Position numbers and translations under genes: made by a program. From Circinella minor (Eukaryota; Mucoromycota; Mucoromycetes; Mucorales; Lichtheimiaceae), in contig JAEPRB010000064.1 of assembly GCA_016758965.1 (NCBI GenBank), forward strand, positions 62,001 through 126,000: 64,000 nt of DNA. Direction: 5' to 3'. Below are positions 12,709 through 26,042 of this stretch, piece by piece. Each line of letters opens with the position of its first letter. Positions within the stretch are counted from its first letter, which is position 1. The notes below the pieces were generated by a model that had not been told where the DNA came from, did not search any database, and saw only the letters and a list, made by a program, of their open reading frames with translations.

Positions 12709-15464
12709 TTATTTAAGATGGCTTGGTGCATTATGAAATAATGTTTTCCACATATAAGCTTCAGATAAGAGCAATTCAACATCTTTTTCGTTCCAATCTT
12801 GTGTCGGTAATTGTTGTAGAAAGATCATGATACCCTTAATTTAGATAAATTTAAGTTAAACTTGTAAGAACAAACAAAACATATATACATAAGCCAGTAT
12901 ATTTTTTCAGTAACAACCAATAATCATTTACCTGAAAATCTTGTGCTTGTAACTGGTCAGACCATTTCACTAGAAAAGCCGCACATACATATACGTGGAA
13001 CTCTGAGAAACCTTCAGATGATCCTTCGGCAAGATATGTATCCCACATTCGTACTGTACTTCTAAGTGGCATTTCACGCATTAATAAACAGTTCATCCAG
13101 CGGAAAGCAAATTGGATGAATTGAATACCTTCTTGTTGTAAATGATTTGCAAGACGAGCTAATTTAGATTAGAGAACAAAGAAAAAAAATAGGAGTGATA
13201 GGGGATAGTTACTCATGTAAGTAATCATCATTATGCAGTAAAATATTCTCGGCCCACTATATTCTTTTATAATCTATAATTATATACCATCAATACGAGA
13301 CACTAAATCTTTTAAGGTTGCCACCTGACGTTGGATCCCTGGTTGTGCAAATGTATAATTATCTTGTATGCCATCCAATAATTTTGATAAGCACCAAAAA
13401 CTATCTGCTTCTATAACAGATAATACTGTTGGATCTAGTTGACTAACGTCGTATTCTTCAGGATTATCATCTGTGAAGCAAAATTTAAATCAATTAATAT
13501 ACACATATTTATCAATTCTTATTTTTCTCTCCTTATCACTTTTTTTTATAAAAAAAACTCATGCCCTTATAAACACTTTATCCCCTTTCCTTATAATCTC
13601 CTTCTTTGACCACCTTACCGATATAAGCAGATAGGAACACTTCAAAAATAGGTGTTACCAGATCATTTATACCTTGAACATATCCACTTGCTGGATGTCG
13701 GATTGCCCATTGGTATAAAATCCTTTCCAGACACTATATAAAATAGATAAATATATATTACTAAATTATTTCTCTTTCTCTTTTTTTACTGTTATTTTAG
13801 TTCAAGAAATACAACATACCAATTGCGTAGCTTCATATTGATACAGAGGAACCCCAGGATTAGTACGTGGAATATCAATATGAATTTGATGCCATAGTGC
13901 TTGATCTAGACCGGCTGTTCCACGGGAATAAGACGCTGCTACACTATCTGAATATTCTTTCCGCTTTTGTGCTAATGCTGTTACTCGTCTTGCTGAATTA
14001 CATGGTAAATATCCCTGATTGAAATATATAAACAGTTATCAGTTTCTTTCTCCCTTGTACTTGTTCGCTCAGTATAATAACGATGATAAAAATAATCTAT
14101 ACGTACCAATAATAATTGCCATGCAATCAATCTGAATTCTCCTGGAATACCACTCCAACTTATCCGTTTTAAAGCAGCTAAAAAATATGCCATCCATCCT
14201 AATTGTATTAGATCCCCAATAAATATCATTCACTTTCTTCATTTAATAAGCAATACCTAGATCCACATTTGGTTGTGAGAGTATATCCTTGAATTTTTTG
14301 GTTTTTACAGGGTCATGTGTGGTATCCGGATCAATGTTCATAATAATATTGGTGGGATCTGTTTAGCATTAGTATATATCCTATTCTATAAAGAGCAGAT
14401 ATTATATAGTGTTCAATTTTTTTTTACCTTCAATACGTTGCTCTATATCTGCCTTGATTCCGCCTGCGGGTAAGGAGCTACTTTTATGACCTGTAGGCCG
14501 TGATAACACAGCATTATTTGAGAACGAAGTTGAATTTGATGGTAGATTATGTGAAGAAGAAAGTGGTGGAGATGGTGAAGATAACGATGAAGATACTTTG
14601 TGTTGTGGAGTAATTGATGATGATGATGATGAATGTAATGTTGCAGTGCTACTAGCACCTCCATCTTTTGGTATTTTATCGTAGCCTAGCTCATCACTCC
14701 ATTCATCATTTGTATCCTTTAAAAATGCATCAAATGATTTATGCGGAGAAGATGTAGATCTTTGATGAAGTTGTCCAGAAGCAGCTAAAGCTTCGCGAGA
14801 CTTTTTCTTCTTTTTTGGTGAAAAGGATAATGAGTGTGAAGAAGTAGGGTATTGAGAAGGAAGCATAGGCGCTGCTGTTTTTGTTGTAGTATCATTTAAA
14901 TTGAGTTGTTGCGAAGGATTTCGTTGCGTAGTTACCAGACTCGTATAATTGTAACGAGCACCAACTACTTTTGGTTCAGTAGTAGACGATATGTTTGGTG
15001 ACGATGGATCGTTGTTGGGAACAATGCTGACACTAGAAGAAGAAGAGGTTGATCCGCTTTTCAGTGTTATTAATCAAATTATGTATAAGCAAAAAAAAAA
15101 CACGTCTTTATATTTTTTGTATAGTCTTCAGTTATTTAGTTTGTCTATGTACCTCCCAGGAAATTTCAATCCACGTCTTCGCCAAAATGACCTATCAAAA
15201 AGTGTAAAAAAAACAAGTAAAGTCAATAAAGATTGGGTTGGGAGAAAAAAGAGAACGTTCCTTTAAAAACGCATAATTGTTAAAAATATTGGGGTATGTG
15301 TGTGTAGTGAACCTTTGTGTTGAAGCATCTGTTTTGGAAAAAAAAAAGAATAAAAGTTTATAAAAGTCATTGAATTATTTTCTTGTACATGTTTTTATAA
15401 GTATAACATTTCAACTTTATAAGCCTTTTAAACGCGCAGAATGTTAAAACTTACGTTCATCCAT
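12709..15464 (-). CDS. GYP1: TBC-domain Rab GTPase-activating protein (Gyp1/TBC1D22 family)
   Basis: Eleven exons give 570 residues: 15464-15455, 15328-15313, 15191-15153, 15056-14428, 14358-14257, 14177-14107, 14014-13820, 13733-13619, 13470-13288, 13158-12932 and 12834-12709. The TBC domain spans about residues 270-540. SWSGIPGEFR opens it, IHIDIPRT supplies the catalytic arginine finger, and GYVQGINDL the glutamine finger. FAFRWMNCLLMREMPL and TVRMWDTYLAEG are typical of Gyp1/TBC1D22. Gyp1 stimulates GTP hydrolysis by Ypt1/Rab1-type GTPases at the Golgi. The N-terminal 260 residues are Ser-rich and disordered, with the basic run KKKKKSREAL. The 10-nt first and 16-nt second coding exons are odd, and exon 2 uses an atypical GTTCAC donor. 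Confidence 0.9.
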
Positions 15465-16659
15465 CGTCCTCAAATTAAAAAAAAAAGTGGTGAGATACAA
15501 CTTTAGAAAAGTGAATTTACTTTACTCGTTCCGAAAGCTGTCGCGATCCAAAAATAAAAGTTGGTGTGGGTAAGTTTCCATTTTGGGTTTCCTTTGTCAA
15601 CTAAAATATGTTGAATGATGCTGAGACCTATAAAAGATTCCTAGGTTATAGTCTATATTTTTATTTCCTCAGCTTAAATCATAATCAATCTCATTCCCCC
15701 ACAATAAATTATACAGAAAAAATGTTGTATCACCTTTTTTTTTTTTTTTTTTTTTTTTTTCAAAATTTTGTTTATTTTGTTTATAAATGCACTCGGTGTA
15801 TATGCAAGAGGATTGACCACTGGAAAAATTTAAATTTGTTGATTTGAACGAAGAGAGAATAGGACAAGAATAATAAAAAATCATCTTTTGTTATAGATTT
15901 GATAGCTTTTTTATTCCAAGTGTCGCAGTTAGTTAACGCATGACCGCCGCCACTTTTCTACCTGTTCCCTGATGAGGATTTATGGTTTGCTCTTTTGAAA
16001 CCAGATTCTACGTAAAAGGGTTTAGCAAACTATCATCAACTTCAATCAGAACCACAACAACACATTTTCGTACCAAAAGTATGGAACACTTTAGATCATG
16101 TTTTTATTAACTCGACCAATCATTGATATATTTGGTTGTGTCGCCTCCTTTCTCTCTTCCCCCACGCAGTTTTAACTTTTGACGAAGAATGTTTCTGTAA
16201 AGCAGAATTATAGAAGGACGATATACCATGTATTGTAGTAATAATTTAAAGCTATGTTGTTGCTTAGTAACCATTTAGTTAACTACGGTGATCATGGATT
16301 TTTGTTAGAAGCTAAGAAAGTTAATCTAAAGATTTTTTGTACAACGCATAGATAAATAATCCTTGACGCTGTTTATAAAAAAAGGAGTGTGATCTATATT
16401 ATCAGTACACTTTCATTTAATTTTTTTTTCCAAAGACCTACACCTTAATGCAAATGGAGTGTTCTTTTTTTTTTATTGCAATTTACTTACGAAAATGGAT
16501 GGGTCGGAGCTTACAGCCCAAAGATTAGCTTTTTTTAAATGTTCGAAGCTATATTAAGGCATTGTATTTTTTTTTCTTCTCTCGACTTTCTTTTCTTTTT
16601 TCATATTCGCAAAAAGCAAATAATAATAATAATAATAATAATATAACAAAAAGAAGCGA
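15465..16659. promoter_or_regulatory. Divergent intergenic region between the GYP1-like and RhoGEF genes
   Basis: Both flanking genes point away from this 1.2-kb stretch, so it should hold both promoters. It contains a T24 homopolymer (about 15,737-15,760), and the RhoGEF leader carries an (AAT)n run at about 16,619-16,641. No specific factor site can be supported. Confidence 0.4.
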
Positions 16660-19600
16660 ATGGCTAATTCTGATGCTTTTTCCAGTACATTGGAAAGTAG
16701 ACCTCGCCATCGTGTACCACCACCTCCACAAAACCCAACTAGTAATTTCCCACATAGAGACGGTTCGGTAAATAGACTTTCTCGCGTTTTCGAACATGAC
16801 CAAAACCAATCGCATATATTACAACGACAGCAACAACAAGAACAAGAACATCAACAAGTTGTAGTTAATCGTCCTTATCGACCTGTTCTACCTACCAAAC
16901 CACCATCACTACGCATCTCATCAACGTCGAACCATGTTTTGCACGGAAGCGATTCTCAATTACCAAGTCCTTCATCAGAGTCACCAGCAAGCACTGTGGC
17001 AACTTCAGTGACCAGCTTTTATTCTCAAGAAGAAAACAACAACAATAATAATAGCAATAGCAGTAAGAACACTGATATTGATCAAACACCACTTGCTTTT
17101 GCTGATATTCGGGCTCGATTTCAACAAAAGGAACAGCAACAACCTATTTTTCCTACTGTGAGTACGAATGCTATTTCAACAGCAAAACGTTCTTCGTCGT
17201 CATTTCATTATAACACGAGTAACTCAACAACAAATACAAACAGAAGCAATAATAGTAATTTATGGAGAAGTGCTACTACTAGTAGTGCTTCACCACCGCG
17301 GCCTCCACCAGTGCCAAGCAAGCAGTTAACACATATACGTAATACTGCTAATAAACCAGTGTTTGCGCCAAGACCTCTTTCTTCTTCATCATATGAAGAA
17401 AATAACATGAATAACAATAATAATGAACATGAAAATACACCAAAAACAGGTTCATTTGTAGCTGAGTTGAGTAAACGTCTCGAACATGCCGAAATTGTTG
17501 ACGAACAAAAATCTATGCGGGAACAGCAGCAAGGACCTCCTCCACCACCTCCTCTACCACCAGCACCATCAATTTATCCCGCTACTGCTCCAACAATCAC
17601 TCCACGACCACATACGATCCTCCGACGACCCTCATCTTCCCCACGTTCATCTGTACTCCGAAAAACCCGCAACAACTCTTCCGATAGTAATAGCACATCC
17701 AACCTTCATATACCTGTCATTGCAAGAACCGGTACCGGTAACAGCACCACATCTACATCTTCTGCATCTTCATCTCTTCTTGATTCTCCATCCAAACGTC
17801 CTTGGCACTATGGAAATACTATATCAAGTTGGTTCAATGGCCAACAGCAACAACAACAACAACAACAACCAAGTCTAAAAGATTCCATTACTGTAGTATC
17901 CAAAGAACCAATGTCAAAAGAACCGAGTGATTATTCATTACCTGTTTCACCTCAATTGTCTGGAAATATCAAACAAGGAACAACAGGAGAAGGAAATAAG
18001 TTGAAACTTTCCAAAGTAATTCAAGAGTTAGTTATGACTGAAAAGGTGTATCAAAGTGACATGTTGCTGGTCAAACAAGTCTATTACGATCGTGCTTTTC
18101 ATAATAGTCCCCTCGATAAATCAGATATCAAAATAATATTTTCAAATTTGATGGATATATTAAGCCTTGAAAATGAATTTGTTGAATTGTTAGAATCGGC
18201 CGCTGGAAATATGGATGACAACGATGACAATGATAGTTCTAGTTATGAAAATTATAGAATCGGAATGGCATTTCGGCAGATGGTATTGTTTTTTCTTTGT
18301 GCTGTAAAAATAATAATAACCCAGTGCTTCAGGAATTTTTTTTAAAAAAAGAAGGGGCTAACTGAAATTTTGTTTATTTTATGCAGATGTCACAAATTGA
18401 TCATGTTTACTGCGAATATTGTAAACGACATGAAGATGCTGTATTACGTTTACAAGAACTAGATGGACAAGTCGATGTACAAGAATTTTTTAATGTAAAG
18501 TAGATATATTTCTTTTTTTTTCTGTATAGTACTATGTCTCTCTTTTTTTATATCGTGTACATTGACATTTTAAACTTCTTCTTGTTAGGATTGTCAAGAG
18601 AAAATGCAAGGAAAAACAACTAGTTGGGATTTAGGAAGTATGTTGATTAAGCCAGTCCAACGAGTGTTGAAATACCCATTATTATTACGAGTGAGTAAAA
18701 TCTTTTTATGTAAAGAGAGGAATGATGATAAATATATATATATACATATATATTAATTTCTAGCTGTAAACAGGAAATATTCTTATTGACGCCAACAGAT
18801 CATGCGGATCATGACGATTTGGCGGCTGCGACACAAGAGATTCAAGAAGTTGCAGACCATATTAATGAAATTAAGAGACGAAAAGATATTGTTGAGAAAA
18901 TTGTTGGTGATAAAAAGAAAACTGATATTAATGTAAGTTATATAAATATAAATAATTTATTCATGCAATTTATGAATGGGGATAATGAAAATTCCTTACT
19001 AAATTTTATTTATTTATTTTAGGTTGTGTAAGTAGAATTTGGACTATATTGACGATATAATTGAAAAGAAAAAAAGTAAACTGATCCTTACATGTCGCTT
19101 TTTATATAAATACATGCATGGTCATCCCCCCTCCCCTTGTTTTTAGTCATGGTTTCAACAAAAAACTTACACGAAGAGCTCAACGATTTAAACAAGTGGC
19201 TGGATTTTCAGCCGAAGCAACACAAGATGCATCCTTTGATACATTACATTTGCGATTTGAAGAACAACAATTGATAGCTCAACAATTAGCACGAGATCTT
19301 CAAGGTTGGGTACGACAGGTTAAAAACCATTTTGAAATCGTCAGACTTCTGGCTGAAAATGCTGAAGTTCTTTATGCTTCTTGGGGAGGTATTCGAGTCA
19401 AAAGTATGAATAGTATTCGGGACTTTCATCAAGCAGCAACTATGTTTTGCACTGTAATGGCACGGGAATTGGATATCAAGGTTCAGGGACGTGTTCAAAG
19501 TCGTATTGATAGTTTCCTCAAAGTATTTGAAAATCCTGCCCAAGTGATTAACAAACGAGCACAGAAACTTTTAGATTATGATCGAGTGAGAGACATTAAA

Positions 19601-20065
19601 TCCAAAGGAGATGTTCCAGATAAAGCACTTCAAGATTCAGCGGATGCGTATGTCTCGATCAATGCACAGCTTGTGGATGAATTACCCAAATTTTTTCGGT
19701 TAACATCAACCTATTTTGAAGTTTTGATTGGTGAGTTAGTATCAGTACAAACATCCTTTTACGAGCAGATGACACGTGAATGGCACAAACTAGTACAGCG
19801 ACATTATACAATCCATGATTTATCCGTGGATACTATTATGATTGAGCATACGACGAGTATGCAAGTTGTCGATAATTTATTATACGATATTACACCACTG
19901 AATAAAGAATTATGGGAATCTGTGCCGGGTGCAATTCCAGAAACACCTCCTCCCCATACAGCAGTAGGATATATAGACGATGCAAGCAGTATCAATGATA
20001 GCAGCACAAGACCAATAGCAACAAGCACGATAGGAGGTGGTTCAAACGATAATTACTTTCCATAA
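16660..20065 (+). CDS. RhoGEF with DH and BAR-type domains (probable Cdc42/Rho activator)
   Basis: Six exons give 971 residues: 16660-18282, 18387-18494, 18589-18690, 18774-18932, 19023-19027 and 19147-20065. Residues 1-440 are low complexity: poly-Asn, Pro-rich PPPPPPLPP, and a Q9 tract near 395. The DH domain (about 447-660) starts LSKVIQELVMTEKVYQSDM and contains the signature LIKPVQRVLKYPLLLREIL. The remainder (about 670-905) resembles a BAR domain, helical with conserved WGGIRVKSMNSIRDFH. DH-BAR order is known from fission yeast Gef1 and animal Tuba, which act at cell-polarity sites. The short stretch between exons 4 and 6 needs a 5-nt exon (GTTGT) to keep frame. The substrate GTPase is inferred. 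Confidence 0.85.
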
Positions 20066-20543
20066 TAAGCATACAAACTCCCCTTTTTTTAAAAAAAAAG
20101 AAATGTTATACATTACTCAAATACTTTTATTACAATTATACTACTACTCCACTATCCGTTATCAACTACTATTATTACTACACTACTACCCCCACCACTA
20201 TTACTATCTTTTTGTAAATAATATATAAATATAAATATAAGATGTGTTTTTTTTTCGTTGTTCATTTTTTATATATATTTTACTTTTCTCATTTATGTAA
20301 TCTTTCCATTTTTTTAACGTATTGTGTGCATGTGTATATGTATATATACAGGTAATGTGTGTTTTTAAGTTGGATTGGATTGAGTTGGAATAAGGGAATG
20401 AAATGATGATAGGATAGGAAAAGAAAAAAAAAAGAATTGAAAATATAACAAAAGACATAGAAATTAATATTATGATTATGTAGAAAAGCTGGGGTTGGAT
20501 GTGTGTATATGTTTGTGACATGAAAAGTGAGGGATGTTTTTTT
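20066..20543. other. Short convergent 3' intergenic region
   Basis: The 478 bp between two stop codons on opposite strands hold AT-rich sequence with trinucleotide-like TAC/TAT runs. They presumably contain both polyadenylation regions. No gene was seen. Confidence 0.5.
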
Positions 20544-22569
20544 TTAATGAGTTGAAGAAAATGGGTCCGGTAATTCGATATTGCGAGTATATTTGTCGAG
20601 ATCATCTAATTGTTTACGGAAGTCGCGTTCCTTCATAAGACCATGATGATATCGTAAGGTGACACAAATAGCTTGAATAGTTACAGCTGTTAATGTTTCA
20701 ACATTTTGTGGGTTAGCATAGAAAGCTTCTTCATCAACAAAAGGGTCTGCGAGCCAATGTCCCCAAATTTTTTGAAGCATAGCAACATCAATCTATATAT
20801 ATATATATATACATATAAAATTATAAATCGTGAGTATACCTAATATAATTATCACACCATAATAATTCTTTATAGACTACATAGGAAAAAAAGATACACA
20901 TACAACTCATATATATAACCTCTCCCCCGTTTCCTCCCCCTCCTTTCTTTTTGCTCTATGTATTTTTATTTTTATTTTTACCTTTGAGCGAACTTCACGT
21001 TCAAAAGGTGCACTATCTTGTGCAGTCACCAAACTCCTGTTTATTGCAAACTTTTTAACAAGTTCTTTTAATAACTTGCGCCACTTTGAACGAAAGTTAG
21101 CAATGTTGGCTTGAAAAGTTACAACAATTCGATCTTGAGGTCCAACAGGATTACTCTTATATACAGAATTAGCTATTGCTGTTGCTTCTTCATTGGTAAT
21201 GAATCGACTACGAACAAATACGCGTCTTTGTCTTCGCCAATATTCTTTTTCTTTTGCTTTTTCATTTAAGGCTTTATCGTCTATTACTGGTAGATCTTGT
21301 GCTAATTGTACTTGAAGTGAATCTCGAGGATATGCATATTCAGGTCCACGTCGTTGTAATGCTGCTGCTGCTGCTGCGGACGACGATGACGATGTTGACG
21401 ATGATCTATGAACGACCGCAGTATGAGCATTATTATTACTAGAAGAAGAAGAAAATGAAGATTTTTGTGGTGCTAACTTTTGTTTTTGTACTTGTTGTTG
21501 TTGATATGCTAGTGCAGTTGCCGCTGCTTTGGCTGCAGTAGCAGCGGCCGCAGCAGCAGCAGCTTGTCGTTCTTGATATTTTTGTTGAGCATGATGAACT
21601 CGAGAACGTGGATGATGCCGTGATCGTTTTGATGATATGGGGGGTGCCACATTAAGTTCAGTAAATGAAGTTACGGGACGTGCTCTTCGTTTCTTTTCTC
21701 TGACATCTGACATTGGTGTATCAAGTTGATCAAGATAGAGAGTAGGGTCTGTACGCGGTGAATATGATATATAAGATGAATGAAGATGAGACATTCTCTC
21801 TGATAATCGTCGTATAGTAGAAGTAGTAGTTGAAATAGGAGCTTCGTCTGGTGATGAAGATGCAGAAGAAGATGATGATGTGGATGAAGAAGATGCTGGT
21901 AAAGGAGGTGGAGGTGATGAATTTGTCTGTGAAGGTGGAGAATATGATGATGCTGATGTTGAACGTGATGTTATATTACTGTTGGAAGGACTGATAGTAT
22001 TATTATTATTATTAATAGTATTGTTAGTACTAGTAACAGTATTGGATACTAGAGCTGAAACACGTTTACGTGGTGGTAGAACTCGGGTGGCTACGGAGAC
22101 AGGTTGTTGTAATGCTAAATAAGAATAATTATTCAAGCACGATGATATATATACAGAACAGATTCATAAAAAAAAAGAAGTTATATTAAATAAACAAAAA
22201 TAAGACAAAAAAAACACACACACAAAACAGGATAAGCAACAATAATCATATATATATATATATATATATATGAAAAGAGAAAATCGATATATAAAAAAAG
22301 AAAGATTTATATACAATATACAATATATATATATATATATATAATAAGTTAAAAAAAAGAAGGAAAGGAAAAGAAAAGAAGAAAAAGAAGTATTAGTTTA
22401 ACAATAACTTAGCAAACAATAAAAAAAAATAAAAGCGGAAATTTATCAAAAGAAAAAAAAAGTTATTAAACGATAATAATAATAATAATAAATTATTACC
22501 TTTACCTTTCCCCTTATTATTTGAAGTTGTACTATTTGATGTATCAGTTACAGAAGGAAGTTTTGGCAT
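20544..22569 (-). CDS. Unrecognised protein: low-complexity N-terminus, conserved-looking C-terminus
   Basis: Three exons (22569-22500, 22114-20982, 20792-20544) give 483 residues with all junctions in frame. Residues about 35-110 are Ser/Asn/Pro-rich; two poly-Ala/poly-Gln stretches lie near residues 205-235 and a Ser/Ala stretch near 270. The last 190 residues look globular: DSLQVQLAQDLPVIDDK, a basic KEYWRRQRRVFVRSRF helix, then FRSKWRKLLKELVKKF, IWGHWLADPFVDEEAFY and a leucine-rich end. No enzyme motif, signal peptide or membrane segment is visible. SerSer-rich plus basic composition would suit a nuclear protein, but that is a guess. It is convergent with the RhoGEF gene. The family is not recognised. 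Confidence 0.75.
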
Positions 22570-25500
22570 TGGATGAAATTTTGATATGTTTGTGTTATAT
22601 GTGCTCTTTTAATATATTAAAATATAAATACGATGATAATAAGAGGCGGGGGTGGAGAGTTAAGAGAAAAAAAGGAAACCAGGAATAAAAAATGGGTCCT
22701 TAAATGCCTCTCTTTCTCCTCGCTTTCATCACAACTGAGAGTCACAATGGGAAGCCATTCATAAACTCCGATTAACTTTTTTTTATTGCTTTTTGATAAG
22801 TCCAAGAAAAATTATTAATGCTTTTTGTTGCTATTGTTGATTATTATTATTATAGTTGTTGTTGTTGTATTGTTGTGTTCATATCACTGGCTTATTATTG
22901 TTATTTAAATGTTGGTTTTTTTTTTCTTTTTTTTATCATATTACGAAAAAAAAAAAAAGAGAAAAAAACTTAAGAGAAATATGTGCGATATGAATAATGA
23001 ATACTTTTTTTTAAAAAAAATATGCTTGCTTGTAAAAAATATGAATCACTTTTTTTTTTTCAAGTGCCGGATAAATAAAAGAACAAAAAAGAAGACAAGA
23101 GATCGTAGACTTTAGTTTTTGGGTAAATATTGTAGTTTATGCATCATTAAACAAAAGTTACTACTATTTGGGTAAGGTTTTTTTTCTCCAATAATAACAA
23201 TAACTGAAAAAAAAACTGACAGAAATTTGAAGCATGACTTGTCACAGTCATAAACTTTTTTTTTTTGCACACTGACCACACTCCTTTTCTATCGATAGGA
23301 AAAAAAGTATGCCTCGTTTTAGTGGATGATAAATATATATATTGTGTCACAAGTCTCAATGTAATTGACAATATAGTCAGAGTAATACTGTGTACGTATT
23401 GTTTTTTTTGTATAATGGTAAATAATAACGAATCATGTGTTTTATTGTTTTTGGTAATGTTGCAATTATTTTATTACGCTAGTATTTATTACTATATTTA
23501 TTTACTATATCATAATTGGTAAAACAAAAGGTAATGACATAGCCATCACATTTAGCAGTAAATAGTATGATAGTAGTAATAATAATAAAAAATTCACAAT
23601 AAAAGGTACTGCTAAATATTATTGTTTATTCTACTTACAAGGTTTTTTATTGTCAATAATTAACACTGTCGTTTTCTCGGTTTGTTTTCAGCGTTGTTAG
23701 AAAAGGTAACTAAAACACATTGTAATTTTAATACTCTTCTCTCATATATTATCACGGTAACCTTTCTTTTAACGTTCAACATTACAAGGTTAAGTGGTCT
23801 ATCTTAATATTTTGAAAAATTCGTATATAGATCCTGGCAATAGTATCATGGTAACTGTTCTTTTTTTTACTAAAGGTAAAATAGGCTTGTTATCATTGTC
23901 ACTTATACTTGGACAACACAATAACGCTATCTTATACATCAAAATCTGGATTGTCATGACCCTTTTTTTTTTACCTCGAGAAAAAGGAAAGAGCTCGAAA
24001 CAAAAAAAAAAATACGTCATTCCTGCACGCTCTTCTTCTGCGCCGAGATCAAAATAATTAGTATCATAGATCATAATTTTTACATATAAGCATAACAACT
24101 TTATATAAAAGATAATAATGATATGTATTTTCATCTGTGATATGTACGTCAGTATTTTTGTATTTTTAATAAATTACTATTATAATAGTTTTATTAGTGA
24201 CATTACTTGTCGGAACCCTCTCAAACAGTGATCGAACTTAAAATGGTTTCAGAAGAATCCAAAGCACGTAATTTTAACATCCAAACATTAACAAAACAAA
24301 TAATGTTGAAACTTACCATTACAGCATATACTCGCATAAAATTACAATATTATTTTTTGTCGTGTTTTAGCTCAAGTATTTAGGACAATCAAATACACAT
24401 TAGATCGACACAATTTTTGTGACACTTGTTAAAAAAAAAAAGCACAAGTTATGTAATAATTTTCACTAATTCCTCCAATCCCATTCTAACTCATTCTAAC
24501 TCATATATATGCTACGTATTAAAGATATTTTAGAATAATTTACTCAATTATATTTTTAATACGCAAAAAAAAAAAAAAAAAATTAACCGGCTTTTTTTTT
24601 TATATACACTGTTTATGCGATAAATCAGCCATTAAATTACCTCAGAATGTGTGTAAAAGCTTAAAAAGGGTTCACAAAACACGAAAAAAAAAAACTAGTC
24701 TAAAAATAGTACAAAGTTGTGTAATATTGTAGTTTAGTTTAGTTTAGTTTTAACTTTCTGAAATCTACTAACGTATAAAGGAGTATGATAACAAATTATG
24801 TTAAATACTGATTATCCAATTATTTTTATTCAATGTAAAAATGAAAGTTTTTTTTTTTACTGTTGCCAAGGCAAAAAACAAATTCTTATACATGTCAGTA
24901 AATAAACTATTGAAATGATTAAAGACGTTTAATTATCCACACACTTGTACTGTAATTTTAATTGTTTTATTTTACAAAGTAAGTGCAATTTAAATATTTT
25001 ATTGATATCACTCTTCTTTTGAAGGTAAAATATACGTAAATATTTTTTTTTTAACTTTTATGAAAATTTTTAATTGGAAATTTAGGGGAAACGAGTGAAT
25101 CAGTTTATGAAAAAAACCGTGTATCTACTTATACATTATTACAAGTAAATATACCCCAAAAAAAAGATGAGATATAAATATGCATCTCGGGTTAAATGTC
25201 TTATCCAATAAGATTATTATAATAAAACATTATTGGTAATAGTCAATTATGTTCGAGAACAAGTACATTACAAATCAAGTCATTCATATAAACAAAAACA
25301 ACCTTTTAAAAATCAGATAAATAAACAGTGTCCAAGATGATATATAAGTAAGTAATGTTTTGTCAAACTGGTTTTAATACCTTGTTTTTATTTTTTATTT
25401 TACATGTATTTAAGAAATGGAAGGCTATATAATATATATATTTGTAACAAACAAAAAACTGTTGATAAAGAAAAATAAAACTTATATTTCTACGTCGTCC

Positions 25501-26042
25501 TACATTTTTCTTTTATCAAACTTAAGTAAATTGTATCGTTTAGTGTCCCAAATAAATATATATTATGATCTTTAATAACTCTCAAAACTATATTTATTAA
25601 ACGTGTGGACATAGAATAAATAGATTCTTGTTGTTAATTGGTGGAGGCTACCGCTTCTAGAGAATCTTAATTCAGTGGCGATTAAGAATCCAAAATAGAA
25701 GTAGTGAATAACCTCATATGTAGACCCAATGTTTTTTTCTAGCATAAATAGATAAAAGTATATTGTTATCCATGCTCCCCTTTTCATGGGATAATATTTT
25801 TTTCAGTTACATACATATATATCATTTGGTGGGGTTGGCATAACATTAGATCCAAGTAACATAAATAATTGGTTATTATTAGACAGTATATTTAGAATCA
25901 TTCTTTTCTTCTGCTCTGCCACTATTAAATATTATACGTATATCATTTTTGTCTTCTTTTCCCAAAACATTTATAATATACCAATAATACTGTGCAATGT
26001 CTCTATATGTCATTATACCACTTTACAATTTTTAGCAGTACA
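22570..26042. other. AT-rich intergenic region
   Basis: No complete gene is supported. The region contains many homopolymer T and A runs, a (TTG)n-like stretch near 22,830-22,880, and a (TTTAG)n run near 24,733-24,750. It carries one coding-like fragment (about 23,250-23,335, minus strand). The 5' part should include the promoter of the minus-strand gene ending at 22,569. Confidence 0.4.
23240..23335 (-). other. Fragment resembling the 3.3-kb TRHT fragment
   Basis: The minus strand reads SSTKTRHTFFPIDRKGVW and then runs into an A-rich tract. The minus-strand fragment at 3309-3641 reads FDHETRHTMFPPLQKK and also ends in an A-rich tract. Shared residues are T-R-H-T-x-F-P with matching codons (ACGAG-CATAC). 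The match is short, so it suggests but does not prove a shared dispersed family. Confidence 0.25.

Noticed and set aside
18933..19146. A single long intron between RhoGEF exons 4 and 6
   Set aside because: Direct joining shifts the frame; the GTTGT exon with good borders on both sides restores it.
12709..20065. Rab-GAP and RhoGEF genes side by side as a functional cluster
   Set aside because: The two act on different GTPase classes and are only divergent neighbours 1.2 kb apart. There is no sequence evidence that they work as one module.
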